This document shows positions 53,199-61,485 of a stretch of 64,000 nucleotides of DNA, in pieces (the first letter of the stretch is position 1; the number at the start of each line of letters is the position of its first letter). The stretch covers positions 186,001 to 250,000 of the forward strand of contig NZ_LNSG01000006.1 of assembly GCF_001468395.1 (NCBI RefSeq). The letters run 5' to 3'. The notes below the pieces were generated by a model. That model was not told where the DNA came from. It saw only the letters and a program-made list of their open reading frames with translations, and did no database searches. Source of the stretch: Sphingopyxis sp. H073 (GTDB lineage Bacteria; Pseudomonadota; Alphaproteobacteria; Sphingomonadales; Sphingomonadaceae). A program made the translations under genes and the position numbers.

Positions 53199-53737
53199 GC
53201 TGCGGCCTTGGTCCTCGCTATCGAATAGGTGACATGCCGGCGCAGCGGATCGCCCTCCGCCAGCTTTGGATGATCGAAATCCAGCCCCGCCCGATAGGCC
53301 ATGCCGAGCCGCTCCATCACCGCGCGGCTACGCCCATTGCCTTCCCAGGTGATCGCCCAGAGGTCGTCGTCGTCGGGAAGATGCGCCAGCGCCCAGTCCG
53401 CCGCGCCGCGCGCCGCCTCGCTCGCATAGCCCGCACCCCAGGCGTCGCGCGCGAGCCGCCAGCCGAGTTCGGCCTTGCCCGCGACCGGGCCTGCGCTGCC
53501 CCGTATCACCCCGCACCAGCCGATCAGCCGCGCGTCCTCCTTGCGTTCGAGCGCCCAAAATGTGTGACCATGCTCCGCCTCGATCGCGCGGACCCGCCCG
53601 ATCAGCGCCGCCGTCTCGTCCATGTCGAGCGGCGGGCCGAGCGTCGCCATCACATCGGGATCGCTGCAAATCTGCTGGAACGGCGCGATGTCCTCGTCGC
53701 GCCACGACCGCATGATCAGTCGCGCGGTCTCGATCAT
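53195..53737 (-). CDS. GNAT-family N-acetyltransferase (RimJ/RimL-like)
   Basis: A 180-residue acetyl-CoA-dependent acetyltransferase: N-terminal ETARLIMRSWRDEDIAPF, the acetyl-CoA pyrophosphate region RLARDAWGAGYASEAARGAADWAL and the C-terminal NGRSRAVMERLGMAYR. The RimJ/RimL subgroup acts on protein N-termini or small amines; the target is unknown. Both ends overlap neighbours (hemB before, membrane spermidine-synthase-like after) as ATGA. Confidence 0.9.
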   Translation of the reverse strand: MIETARLIMRSWRDEDIAPFQQICSDPDVMATLGPPLDMDETAALIGRVRAIEAEHGHTFWALERKEDARLIGWCGVIRGSAGPVAGKAELGWRLARDAWGAGYASEAARGAADWALAHLPDDDDLWAITWEGNGRSRAVMERLGMAYRAGLDFDHPKLAEGDPLRRHVTYSIARTKAAA

Positions 53738-54732
53738 GCGCCGAGCAGCCGCGCGGCGTGCAGGGCGTGATAGGTCAGCACCCCCGACGCGCCCGCGCGG
53801 CGGAATGCAAGCAGGGTTTCGAGCACCAGCGCGTCGCGGTCGCCCGCGCCTACCGCCGCTGCCGCCTCGATCATCGCATATTCGCCCGACACCTGATAGG
53901 CATAGACCGGCACGGCGAAATGCTCCTTCACCGCGCGCACGACGTCGAGATAGGGCAGACCGGGCTTCACCATCACGCTGTCGGCACCCTCGGCGAGATC
54001 CTGCTCGACCTCGCGCAGCGCCTCCTCAACGTTCGCCGGGTCCATCTGGTAGGTCTTCTTGTCGCCCTTGAGCAGCCCGCGCGAGCCGACCGCATCGCGG
54101 AACGGGCCATAGAAGGCCGAGGCATATTTGGCCGCATAGCTCATGATCTGGACATGACCGAAACCCTCGGTCTCCAGCGCCTCGCGGATCGCGCCGACGC
54201 GGCCGTCCATCATGTCCGACGGCGCGATGATGTCGGCGCCCGCGCGCGCCTGATTCAGCGCCTGCCCGACCAGCACCTCGACCGTCTCGTCGTTGAGGAC
54301 ATAGCCCGTGTCGCCGATCAGCCCGTCCTGTCCATGGCTGGTATAGGGGTCGAGCGCGACGTCGGTGAGGACGCCGATGTCGTCGCCGAGCGCCTGCTTG
54401 ATCGCGGCGGTCGCTCGGCACATCAGATTGTCGGGGTTGAGCGCTTCGGCGCCGTCCTCGCTCCGCAGCGCGGGCTCGGTGTAGGGGAACAGCGCAAGGC
54501 ACGGGATGCCGGCGGCGGCGGCTTCCTTCGCGCGGTCGACGATCCGGTCGACCGACCAGCGCGACACGCCCGGCAGGCTCGCGATCGGCTCCTCGGCGCC
54601 GTCGCCGGGACAGACGAAGAGCGGCCAGATCAGGTTCGACGGCGTCAGGTGATGCTCGCGCACCATCGCCCGGCTCCAGCCGGTGCGGCGCGTGCGGCGG
54701 AGACGCAGGTCGGGAAAGGGGGCATGAGTCAT
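53734..54732 (-). CDS. hemB: Delta-aminolevulinic acid dehydratase (porphobilinogen synthase)
   Basis: Condenses two 5-aminolevulinates to porphobilinogen in haem synthesis. The 332-residue protein has the two active-site lysines, Lys202 (MSYAAKYASAFYGPFRDA) and Lys256 (VMVKPGLPYLD). The metal loop reads DVALDPYTSHGQDG with Asp in place of the Cys of zinc enzymes, so it belongs to the magnesium-dependent type. It leads a four-gene set in which each stop overlaps the next start. Confidence 0.97.
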   Translation of the reverse strand: MTHAPFPDLRLRRTRRTGWSRAMVREHHLTPSNLIWPLFVCPGDGAEEPIASLPGVSRWSVDRIVDRAKEAAAAGIPCLALFPYTEPALRSEDGAEALNPDNLMCRATAAIKQALGDDIGVLTDVALDPYTSHGQDGLIGDTGYVLNDETVEVLVGQALNQARAGADIIAPSDMMDGRVGAIREALETEGFGHVQIMSYAAKYASAFYGPFRDAVGSRGLLKGDKKTYQMDPANVEEALREVEQDLAEGADSVMVKPGLPYLDVVRAVKEHFAVPVYAYQVSGEYAMIEAAAAVGAGDRDALVLETLLAFRRAGASGVLTYHALHAARLLGA

Positions 54733-54793
54733 GCCGCGTGCATAGCGGCGCCGAGCCCGAGGGCAAATGGATATTGGTGCGCGCGGGGCGCGG

Positions 54794-56332
54794 TCAGATG
54801 CCGCCGCCGACCCGCTTCTCTGCGACGTCGGCGAGCGAACCGAGCTTGGGGCCCTCGGCAGGCTTCGCCACGACCGCCGACATCGCGGCGCCCGGCGCGA
54901 CCGAGGTGAGCTGGCGGATGCGCGCGCGGAAGTCGGCGAGCGCCTTGCCCTCGAGCTGCGCGCGCGTCACAAACGCGACCGACATTGGATTGACCGGGAC
55001 GCCGTTGCGATAGACCTCGTAATGGAGGTGCGGACCCGTCGACAGGCCGCTCGACCCGATATAGCCGATCACCTGCCCGCGCGAGACATGCTGGCCCGGA
55101 CGCACCGCGATACGGCTCATATGGCCATAGCCGGTGCCGAGCCCGCCGCCATGGCTGAGCTTGACATAATTGCCGAAGCCACCCGTGCGGCCGGCGATCG
55201 ACACGAAGCCGTCGCTGACGGCATAGATGGGGGCGCCATAGCCGCCCCCGAAATCGACACCGCTGTGCATCCGGCGATAGCCGAGGATCGGATGGCGGCG
55301 CATCCCGAAGGTCGAGGTCACGCGCCCATTGGTCGGGCGGACCATGCCGCCGCGCTGTTCGCCGACGCCCGATGCCTCGAACCATTGTGTGCGGCCGTCG
55401 ACAGTCCATTCGATCATCGACAGCTTCGCCTTCCCGCCGCGGACGAGACCCGCGTAGAGCAGCTTTCCGGTCTCGCTCTCGCCCGTTTCGGCGCGGCGAT
55501 GGTCGACGATGATGTCGAACTGGTCGCTCGACCGTATGTCGCTGCCGACCGAAATCTGGCGGCCGATGACGCGGAGGTACGACTGGATCACCTCGGGCGA
55601 GGCGCCTGCCGCGCGCGCCGAGCGATAGAGGCTGCCGCCGACCGTGCCGCGGATGCGCAGCGGGGTCGAATCGACCGCGATCGGGATGCGGCGCATGACG
55701 AGGCGGCCGCCCTCTCGCTCCATCTCGATCCGAAGGTCGAAGCGCGCGCGCATCGCGAGCGCGTCGACCGGGCGCGGCATGGTGCGCGCGGCGCGGCGGC
55801 CGAGGATCAGGTCGACGCGCGTGCCCGGCGCGATGTCGGCAAGCGGGACGGCGCTCGACACCTGCGCCGCGATCGCCTGCGCGTCGCCGCTGCCGACGCC
55901 CGAGCGTTCGAGCACGCGGGCGAAGCTGTCGCCTGCCCCCAGGGTTGCGGTCAATTCGATCTGCGGGCGTTCGGGGGTCTGGGCGAGCGGGCGAACGGCG
56001 TCGGTCGCCGCCATGTGGCGGCCGGTGTCGCCGCCGAATGCCAGCGGCACGATCATCTGCGCGCGGGCTTCGTTAAAATCGGCGGCGTCGAGCGCAGGCG
56101 CCCGCACCGACAGCGGCTTGACGCCGGGGAAGGTCGAAATGGCCGCGCCGCACAGCAGGGTCAGCGTCGCGAGGCCGCGCCACCAATCCTGCGAACCGAT
56201 ATCGGCGCCGAGATCGGGAACAAGGTCGAGATGCGCCAGCCGGTCGCGCCACGACAGCGGTTCGGGATCGGCGCGCACGGGGCGAAACGGAATTGCCTGC
56301 GCCATCGACAGCACGGCCGTATTGCCGGACAT
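54794..56332 (-). CDS. M23-family peptidoglycan DD-metallopeptidase, membrane-anchored
   Basis: A protein of about 512 residues: N-terminal cytoplasmic stretch, one membrane span (WWRGLATLTLLCGAAISTF), a periplasmic linker with an opacity-associated/LysM-like domain (LGAGDSFARVLERSGV), and a C-terminal LytM domain with HSGVDFGGGYGAPIYA, GYGHMSRI and the zinc motif HLHYEVYRNG. It cuts peptidoglycan cross-links or modulates other amidases. The start is uncertain: ATG 56332, ATG 56305 or TTG 56389, none with a good ribosome site. hemB follows 61 bp downstream. Confidence 0.92.
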   Translation of the reverse strand: MSGNTAVLSMAQAIPFRPVRADPEPLSWRDRLAHLDLVPDLGADIGSQDWWRGLATLTLLCGAAISTFPGVKPLSVRAPALDAADFNEARAQMIVPLAFGGDTGRHMAATDAVRPLAQTPERPQIELTATLGAGDSFARVLERSGVGSGDAQAIAAQVSSAVPLADIAPGTRVDLILGRRAARTMPRPVDALAMRARFDLRIEMEREGGRLVMRRIPIAVDSTPLRIRGTVGGSLYRSARAAGASPEVIQSYLRVIGRQISVGSDIRSSDQFDIIVDHRRAETGESETGKLLYAGLVRGGKAKLSMIEWTVDGRTQWFEASGVGEQRGGMVRPTNGRVTSTFGMRRHPILGYRRMHSGVDFGGGYGAPIYAVSDGFVSIAGRTGGFGNYVKLSHGGGLGTGYGHMSRIAVRPGQHVSRGQVIGYIGSSGLSTGPHLHYEVYRNGVPVNPMSVAFVTRAQLEGKALADFRARIRQLTSVAPGAAMSAVVAKPAEGPKLGSLADVAEKRVGGGI

Positions 56333-56627
56333 AACCGCAATGGGCTCGTGACCCGATATGGGTTCGTGGCGCTGGAACAAAAAATGCAACCCCCGCTCGA
56401 CGGGCCTCCCTTTGACCCGGCCGCCGAATGATCTTTTCGGCCCGCTGTCTGTAAAGAAAGGTCGTTAAAGTCAATTTAATGGCTGGGTATCGCGGGAGTC
56501 CTGCGGTGGGCCGTGGCGGCGGCGCGATGCGGTGTGTCGCGCGCGGAAAAATGCGCGCTCGCCTGCACCGTCCGACGATCGGCTGTTGCGCGGCGGGCGC
56601 GAGCGTGTCAGCGTGGCGCCAACGACA
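56333..56627. other. Divergent intergenic region before the SUV3-like helicase gene
   Basis: About 295 bp between the minus-strand M23 gene and the helicase gene. A TTTACAGACA-type AT-richer stretch near 56440-56480 (minus strand) may hold the M23 promoter. No other structure is apparent. Confidence 0.4.
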
Positions 56628-59423
56628 ATGACGTCCTTCTCTTCCACTCCGGTCAAGGCTGTCCTTGGCCCCACCAACACCGGCAAAACCCATTTGGCGG
56701 TCGAGCGCCTGACCGCCCATGCGAGCGGCATGATCGGCTTCCCGCTGCGCTTGCTGGCGCGCGAGGTTTACGACCGCGTCGTCGCGATCAAGGGCGCGGC
56801 CGAGGTTGCGCTGGTGACGGGCGAGGAGCGCATCATGCCGCCGGGCGCGCGCTACCTGCTCGGGACGATGGAGGCGTTGCCGGTCGACCGCGACGTCGCC
56901 TTCGTCGGCATCGACGAGGTCCAGCTCGGCGCCGATCCCGAGCGCGGCCATGTCTTCACCGACCGCCTTCTGCGGGCACGCGGGCGCGAGGAGACGATGA
57001 TCCTCGGCTCGGCGACGACCAGGGGTCTGGTCCGCAGCCTCGTTCCCGAGGCCGAAATCGTCACGCGCCCGCGTTTCTCGACCTTGAGCTATGCCGGGAC
57101 GTCGAAACTGTCGCGGCTGCCAAAACGATCGGCGATCGTCGCCTTCTCGGCCGAAGAGGTTTACGCGATCGCCGAAATGCTCCGCCGCTTTTCGGGCGGC
57201 GCAGCGGTCGTGATGGGCGCGCTCAGCCCCAAGACGCGCAATGCGCAGGTCGCGATGTTCGAGGCGGGCGAGGTCGACTATCTCGTCGCGACCGATGCGA
57301 TCGGCATGGGGCTCAACCTCGACGTCCAGCATGTCGCCTTCGCAAGCCTGCAGAAATTCGACGGACGCCGGCTTCGCCGCCTGACGATTTCCGAAATGGC
57401 GCAGATCGCAGGGCGCGCGGGTCGCCACCAGCAGGACGGCAGCTTCGGCACCGTCGGCCTGCCGCAGGGCGGCTTCACGCCCGAGGAAATCCTGGCGATC
57501 GAGGGACATCATTTCCCGCCGCTCGCCAGCCTGTTCTGGCGCAACCCGACCCCGCGCTACGACACGCTCGACGTGCTGCTCGCGGATCTTGCGCAGCCGC
57601 CGGGGCAGCCGACATTGCGCCCCGCGCCCGAGGCGGTCGACATCGCGGTCCTGAAGCATCTTGCCGGCGACATGGAAGTGCGGATGCGCGGGAACGAGCC
57701 CGAAGCGGTCGCGCGCCTGTGGGACGTCTGCGGCCTCCCCGATTTCGAGCAATTGGGCGCCGAGCATCACAGCCGTACCGTGCTGAGGCTCTGGCAATGG
57801 CGGACGAGCGGCGACGGGATGATCGATCCCGACTGGTTCGCCAAACGCCTCGCGCGGCTCGACGACACCGACGGCGACATCGACCAGCTCGCGAGCCGCA
57901 TCGCCGCGGTCCGCACGCTCTGTTTCATCGCGCAGCGCGGCGACTGGATCGCGGGCGGCGCCGGATGGACCGAGCGGACGCAGGATCTCGAATCGCGCCT
58001 GTCGGATGCGCTGCACGCCGCGCTCGCCCAGCGTTTCGTCGACCGCCGCCTCGCGCTGCTGATCCGCGACGCGGGGCAGCGTCACGCCTCGCTTCCCGTC
58101 GCGGTCGCCGTCGACGGCACCGTCGCGGTCGACGGCGAGCCGATCGGCACGCTCAAGGGTTTTTCGTTCAAGGTCGATGCGCGGGCGCGGGCAAGCGACC
58201 ACCGCCTGCTCCTTGCCGCGGCGGAAAAGCATCTGCGCAGCGAACTCGCGCGCCGCGCCGCGACCTTGGCCGCAGGCGAGGATAATGCGCTGTCGCTCGT
58301 CAGCGAAGCCGGCGGCGCGCCGCGCCTCGCCTGGCACGGACACATCGTCGCGACGCTCGCGCGCGGGCCGACGCTCGTCCAGCCCGCGATCCAGATCGAC
58401 GCATCGCTGCGCCGCCTCGAGCCGCAGCAGGTTCAGGCGATCTCGGAGCGGTTGCAGATTTTCGTCGCGCAGCAGCTTGCGCGCCACGCGGGGCCGCTCG
58501 CCACGATGGGAGAAGCCGCGGGCGACCTCTTCACCCCGCCGCGCGTCCGCGCGCTGCTCGCCGCGCTCGTCGATGGCGGCGGCACCGTCCCGCGCGCCTC
58601 GGTCGAAGCGCAGCTCGAGGTGATGAGCGCCGAAGAGCGGCCGCAGCTCCGCAAGCTCGGCCTGACCATCGGCTCGCTCGACATCTTTCACCACCAGCTT
58701 CTGAAGCCCGAGGCGGTGCGCTGGCGCGCCGCGCTGCTCGCAGCGCAGCAGGGCGAGAGCGTGCCCGCCCTGCCGCCGCAGGGCGCGGTGCTGCAAAAGA
58801 CCGGCAGCCACACCGGGCTGCGCATCGCCGGCTTCCGCCGCTGCGCCGCGGGCTGGCTGCGCATCGACATGGCCGAGCGGCTCGCGCGTCAGGCGCACGC
58901 CGCGCGCATCCAGGCGGCGGCGATCCCCGGCAAGGCGCGTGCGGGCGACGACGACCATCATGACGGGCATCATGCCGACGACGGCCATGACGCCACCGCC
59001 GCCTCGCCGCCGGGGTTCGCGATCGACCCCGCGCTCGCCACCTCGCTAGGCCTCGACGAGGAGACGCGCCGCGCCCTGCTGCAAAGCTTCGGCTTCCGCA
59101 CCGTCGGCGACCCGGCGCTGCAACGCTGGCGCTGGGCGGGGCTCAAGCATCCCGACAAGCGTCAGCGCCGCAAGCATGGTAAGGAACAACCGCACGAAAA
59201 CACCGCCGCCGCCAAGGGTAAGGCAGAGCGCTCGCACGCCAAGCAGGCCAGCGGCCGGCGACCGAAGCATGGCCAGAAGCCCGGTCAGAAGCATGGAATC
59301 CCGGCCCCCGCCAACGCCGCGCCGCGCTCGCCGCGCCCCGACCGCCCGCAACGGCGCGGCCCGTCGCCGCACAGCCCGTTCGCGGGCCTCGCCGCGCTGC
59401 TCGCCGACGTGCGCAAGGATTGA
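56628..59423 (+). CDS. SUV3-like superfamily 2 helicase
   Basis: A 931-residue ATP-dependent helicase related to mitochondrial SUV3 RNA helicase. Walker A GPTNTGKTHLA (14-24), DEVQ at 96-99 as motif II, GSATTRG (motif III), VATDAIGMGLNLDVQHV (motif V) and QIAGRAGR (motif VI). A long C-terminal region carries a His/Asp-rich stretch around residues 773-788 (DDDHHDGHHADDGHD), then a very basic, Lys/Arg/Pro/His-rich tail. An RNA-processing or degradation role is inferred from SUV3. The ATG at 56628 is chosen; its ribosome site is weak. The S4 gene follows 10 bp later. Confidence 0.9.
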   Translation: MTSFSSTPVKAVLGPTNTGKTHLAVERLTAHASGMIGFPLRLLAREVYDRVVAIKGAAEVALVTGEERIMPPGARYLLGTMEALPVDRDVAFVGIDEVQLGADPERGHVFTDRLLRARGREETMILGSATTRGLVRSLVPEAEIVTRPRFSTLSYAGTSKLSRLPKRSAIVAFSAEEVYAIAEMLRRFSGGAAVVMGALSPKTRNAQVAMFEAGEVDYLVATDAIGMGLNLDVQHVAFASLQKFDGRRLRRLTISEMAQIAGRAGRHQQDGSFGTVGLPQGGFTPEEILAIEGHHFPPLASLFWRNPTPRYDTLDVLLADLAQPPGQPTLRPAPEAVDIAVLKHLAGDMEVRMRGNEPEAVARLWDVCGLPDFEQLGAEHHSRTVLRLWQWRTSGDGMIDPDWFAKRLARLDDTDGDIDQLASRIAAVRTLCFIAQRGDWIAGGAGWTERTQDLESRLSDALHAALAQRFVDRRLALLIRDAGQRHASLPVAVAVDGTVAVDGEPIGTLKGFSFKVDARARASDHRLLLAAAEKHLRSELARRAATLAAGEDNALSLVSEAGGAPRLAWHGHIVATLARGPTLVQPAIQIDASLRRLEPQQVQAISERLQIFVAQQLARHAGPLATMGEAAGDLFTPPRVRALLAALVDGGGTVPRASVEAQLEVMSAEERPQLRKLGLTIGSLDIFHHQLLKPEAVRWRAALLAAQQGESVPALPPQGAVLQKTGSHTGLRIAGFRRCAAGWLRIDMAERLARQAHAARIQAAAIPGKARAGDDDHHDGHHADDGHDATAASPPGFAIDPALATSLGLDEETRRALLQSFGFRTVGDPALQRWRWAGLKHPDKRQRRKHGKEQPHENTAAAKGKAERSHAKQASGRRPKHGQKPGQKHGIPAPANAAPRSPRPDRPQRRGPSPHSPFAGLAALLADVRKD

Positions 59424-59433
59424 CGGCGCGCCG

Positions 59434-59733
59434 ATGGCCAGTCCCGGCGCCGCAGGAAGCATCCGGCTCGACAAGCTGCTCTGGTATCTGCGCTTCGCGC
59501 GCTCGCGCAGCATCGCGCAGGCGATGGTGACGGCGGGACATATCCGCCTCGACGGCCGCCGCATCACCCGCCCCTCGGCCGCGGTCCATGCCGGTGCAAC
59601 GCTGGTGCTGCCGGTCGGCGAGCGCATCGAGGTGATCCGCCTCCTCACCCTCCCCGGGCGCCGCGGCCCCGCGCCCGAAGCGCAGGCCTGCTATATCCGG
59701 CTCGATGCCGGAGCACCCGTCGCCTCCATCTGA
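59434..59733 (+). CDS. S4-domain RNA-binding protein (Hsp15-like)
   Basis: A 99-residue S4 protein: SIRLDKLLWYLRFARSRSIAQAMVTAGHIRLDGRRITRPS is the canonical alpha-L RNA-binding motif. Hsp15 (HslR) in E. coli rescues stalled 50S subunits carrying nascent chains; the same role is possible here. It starts 10 bp after the SUV3-like helicase gene, suggesting joint action on RNA. A small S4 protein of the YlmH/RluB-trimmed type is the alternative. Confidence 0.88.
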   Translation: MASPGAAGSIRLDKLLWYLRFARSRSIAQAMVTAGHIRLDGRRITRPSAAVHAGATLVLPVGERIEVIRLLTLPGRRGPAPEAQACYIRLDAGAPVASI

Positions 59734-59788
59734 GCTATCGGCGGCGAAGGAAAAGCTGTCGCCCGAAACCGGCGCCGTTGGCCTACAG

Positions 59789-59808
59789 AATGAGAGTGAT
59801 TCGCAACT
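59789..59808 (+). promoter_or_regulatory. Candidate Fur-type iron box upstream of fdxA
   Basis: AATGAGAGTGATTCGCAACT closely resembles the classic Fur box pattern AATGAGAATGATTCGCATT. It lies about 100 bp before fdxA and 11 bp upstream of a possible promoter. Confidence 0.45.
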
Positions 59809-59819
59809 GTCGCTTTGCG

Positions 59820-59848
59820 TTGACGCGCCGCGTTCGCGCGGCATAGAG
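59820..59848 (+). promoter_or_regulatory. Candidate fdxA promoter
   Basis: TTGACG (59820-59825) and ATAGAG (59843-59848) are separated by 17 bp. The -10 is weak, but the -35 is good and the distance to the gene is normal. Confidence 0.45.
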
Positions 59849-59906
59849 GCGGGTCGAACGATCATCCGGACGGCAAGGGTGCCGCCGGCCAAGGGAGCAA
59901 AAGCCC

Positions 59907-60245
59907 ATGACCTATGTTGTGACGGACGCCTGCATCCGGTGCAAATATATGGACTGCGTCGAGGTCTGCCCCGTCGACTGTTTCTATGAGGGCGAGAATA
60001 TGCTCGTCATCAATCCGAACGAGTGCATCGACTGCGGCGTGTGCGAACCCGAATGCCCCGCCGAAGCGATCCTGCCCGACACCGAAAGCGGTCTCGAAAA
60101 GTGGCTCGAAGTGAACAGCAAGTTCAGCGCCGAATGGCCGAACATCACGGTCAAGAAGGACAGCCCCGCCGACGCCGACGAATGGAAGGGCGTCGAGGGC
60201 AAGTACGAGAACCATTTCTCCGCCGAGCCCGGCGAAGGCGACTGA
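59907..60245 (+). CDS. fdxA: Seven-iron ferredoxin FdxA
   Basis: A 112-residue electron carrier with [3Fe-4S] and [4Fe-4S] clusters. The Cys pattern [21 protein letters not shown] and [16 protein letters not shown] is that of the FdxA family (Azotobacter ferredoxin I type). The C-terminal 50 residues extend as in other alphaproteobacterial FdxA. GGGAGC precedes the ATG. It has its own terminator and promoter, with a possible iron box upstream. Confidence 0.96.
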   Translation: MTYVVTDACIRCKYMDCVEVCPVDCFYEGENMLVINPNECIDCGVCEPECPAEAILPDTESGLEKWLEVNSKFSAEWPNITVKKDSPADADEWKGVEGKYENHFSAEPGEGD

Positions 60246-60266
60246 TCGCCGCACCGGCGGCAAGGC

Positions 60267-60301
60267 AAAAGGGGCGGGTCATTCCCGCCTCTTTTCTTTT
60301 T
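60267..60301 (+). terminator. Rho-independent terminator after fdxA
   Basis: Stem AAAAGGGGCGGG / CCCGCCTCTTTT with a TCATT loop, followed by CTTTTT. A textbook intrinsic terminator. Confidence 0.92.
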
Positions 60302-60351
60302 CGGGTTGGTGTCCCGCGCTCCCTTTTGGTCAATTGCGGACGCTCAGAATA

Positions 60352-60468
60352 TCGTCACCCTGAACTTGTTTCAAGGTCCATGGTCTGCCGTTTCCTTCAG
60401 CGCGGCATAGAATTAGAGCGCCGGCCATGGATGCTGAAACAGCGAGGCCATCGCCGCAGCCAGCATGA
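60352..60468. repeat. Partly decayed REP-like palindrome, family E
   Basis: Left arm CGTCACCCTGAACTTGTTTC...CCATGG and right arm CCATGGATGCTGAAACA...CAGCATGACG are recognisable as one element, but the right arm is interrupted by about 18 bp. Between fdxA and clpP. Confidence 0.55.
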
Positions 60469-60520
60469 CGAGCAGGTAAAGACAGCTCCGCACCCCGCAG
60501 CCGACATAGAGGCGGCACAC
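60413..60520 (-). CDS. Possible 35-residue membrane peptide
   Basis: GTG-initiated frame encoding a hydrophobic peptide with the segment CLYLLVMLAAAMASLFQH and three upstream Cys (VCRLYVGCGVRSC). Its C-terminal part is encoded by the right arm of the decayed repeat. No ribosome site is visible, and it may be chance. It is recorded because the transmembrane pattern is strong for such a short frame. Confidence 0.25.
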   Translation of the reverse strand: MCRLYVGCGVRSCLYLLVMLAAAMASLFQHPWPAL

Positions 60521-60548
60521 CGTAATCCGTGCCCCAACAATTTGCCCC

Positions 60549-60578
60549 CTTGAAACGCTCCGTCTTGCCGCCGATGTA
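60549..60578 (+). promoter_or_regulatory. Candidate sigma-32 heat-shock promoter of clpP
   Basis: GCCCCCTTGAAA (-35, core CTTGAAA at 60549-60555) and CCGATGTA (-10, 60571-60578) are 15 bp apart, close to the sigma-32 consensus CCCTTGAAA-N13-15-CCCATnT. It lies about 70 bp before the clpP start. Confidence 0.6.
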
Positions 60579-60645
60579 GGGCGACGGAGGGGCAGCCCGC
60601 CGGTCCTCGGCGCGGCAACCCGATAAATGTAAGGACTTAATCCCG

Positions 60646-61296
60646 ATGATCGATCCGCTGGCCGCCCTTGTTCCCGTCGTCGTCGAACAGACGAGTCGCG
60701 GCGAACGCAGCTTCGACATTTTCTCGCGCCTGCTGCGCGAACGGATCGTTTTCGTCACCGGCGAGGTCGAGGACAATATGGCCTCGCTGATCGTCGCACA
60801 GCTCTTGTTCCTCGAATCGGAAAATCCGAAGAAGGACATCTATATGTATATCAACTCGCCGGGCGGCGTCGTCACGGCGGGCATGGCGATCCACGACACG
60901 ATGCAATATATCCGTCCGCGCGTCGGCACGGTGTGCATCGGCCAGGCCGCCTCGATGGGCAGCTTCCTGCTCGCGGCGGGCGAGCCCGGGATGCGCGTCG
61001 CGCTGACCAATGCGCGCGTGATGATCCACCAGCCGTCGGGCGGCGCGCGCGGCATGGCATCGGACATCGAGATCCAGGCCAAGGAAATCCTGCGCATCCG
61101 CAAGCGGATGAACGACCTCTATGTCAAATATACCGGCAAGTCGCTGAAAGAGATCGAGAAGGCGATGGACCGCGACACCTTCCTCGAGGCCGACGAAGCC
61201 AAGACCTTCGGCCTCGTCGACCATGTGTACGACCGCCGTCCGGGCCTGCCCGGCGATGAGTCGCCCAAGGAAATCAGCGAAGGCCCGACGCCCTGA
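60646..61296 (+). CDS. clpP: ATP-dependent Clp protease proteolytic subunit
   Basis: Tetradecameric serine protease working with ClpX and ClpA. The 216-residue protein has Ser103 in [10 protein letters not shown], His128 in VMIHQP and Asp177 in MDRDTF, with the spacing of the E. coli triad. AAGGA precedes the ATG at 60646. clpX follows 189 bp downstream. In alphaproteobacteria ClpXP degrades CtrA and other cell-cycle regulators, which links it to the DivL-type protein in this window. Confidence 0.98.
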   Translation: MIDPLAALVPVVVEQTSRGERSFDIFSRLLRERIVFVTGEVEDNMASLIVAQLLFLESENPKKDIYMYINSPGGVVTAGMAIHDTMQYIRPRVGTVCIGQAASMGSFLLAAGEPGMRVALTNARVMIHQPSGGARGMASDIEIQAKEILRIRKRMNDLYVKYTGKSLKEIEKAMDRDTFLEADEAKTFGLVDHVYDRRPGLPGDESPKEISEGPTP

Positions 61297-61400
61297 GCAA
61301 CGCGCGGCGCGCCCGGATCAAGCAACGCAGAACCGTCAGTAACCGCGTTTCTTGACGGCTCTTTCGCCGACCTGTGCCAGACCGGACATTGTACCCATGT

Positions 61401-61428
61401 CACCCAATTGCCATATTGTAATTGGGTG
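61401..61428 (+). promoter_or_regulatory. Inverted repeat upstream of clpX
   Basis: A perfect 9-bp inverted repeat CACCCAATT-N10-AATTGGGTG. A weak promoter (TTGTAA 61416-61421, TAGGAT 61438-61443) overlaps its right arm, so it may be an operator or a terminator/attenuator between clpP and clpX. Confidence 0.5.
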
Positions 61429-61485
61429 GCCGGGGATTAGGATAAAGGAATCGGCGCCCCATTTGGGTCCGCCAGAGGATATTAT

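Noticed and set aside
50946..53228. A 760-codon open frame on the plus strand opposite the membrane spermidine-synthase-like gene
   Set aside because: Its Arg/Gln/His-rich composition is that of the complement of a hydrophobic membrane gene; no ribosome site or family pattern.
56073..58988. A 971-codon open frame on the minus strand across the SUV3-like helicase gene
   Set aside because: It is antisense to a gene with complete helicase motifs, is rich in Arg, Ala, Asp and Gly in no domain pattern, and reflects the high GC content.
60246..60645. tRNA or small RNA gene in the fdxA-clpP gap
   Set aside because: No cloverleaf, no CCA end and no second terminator; the gap is explained by a terminator, a decayed repeat and the clpP promoter.
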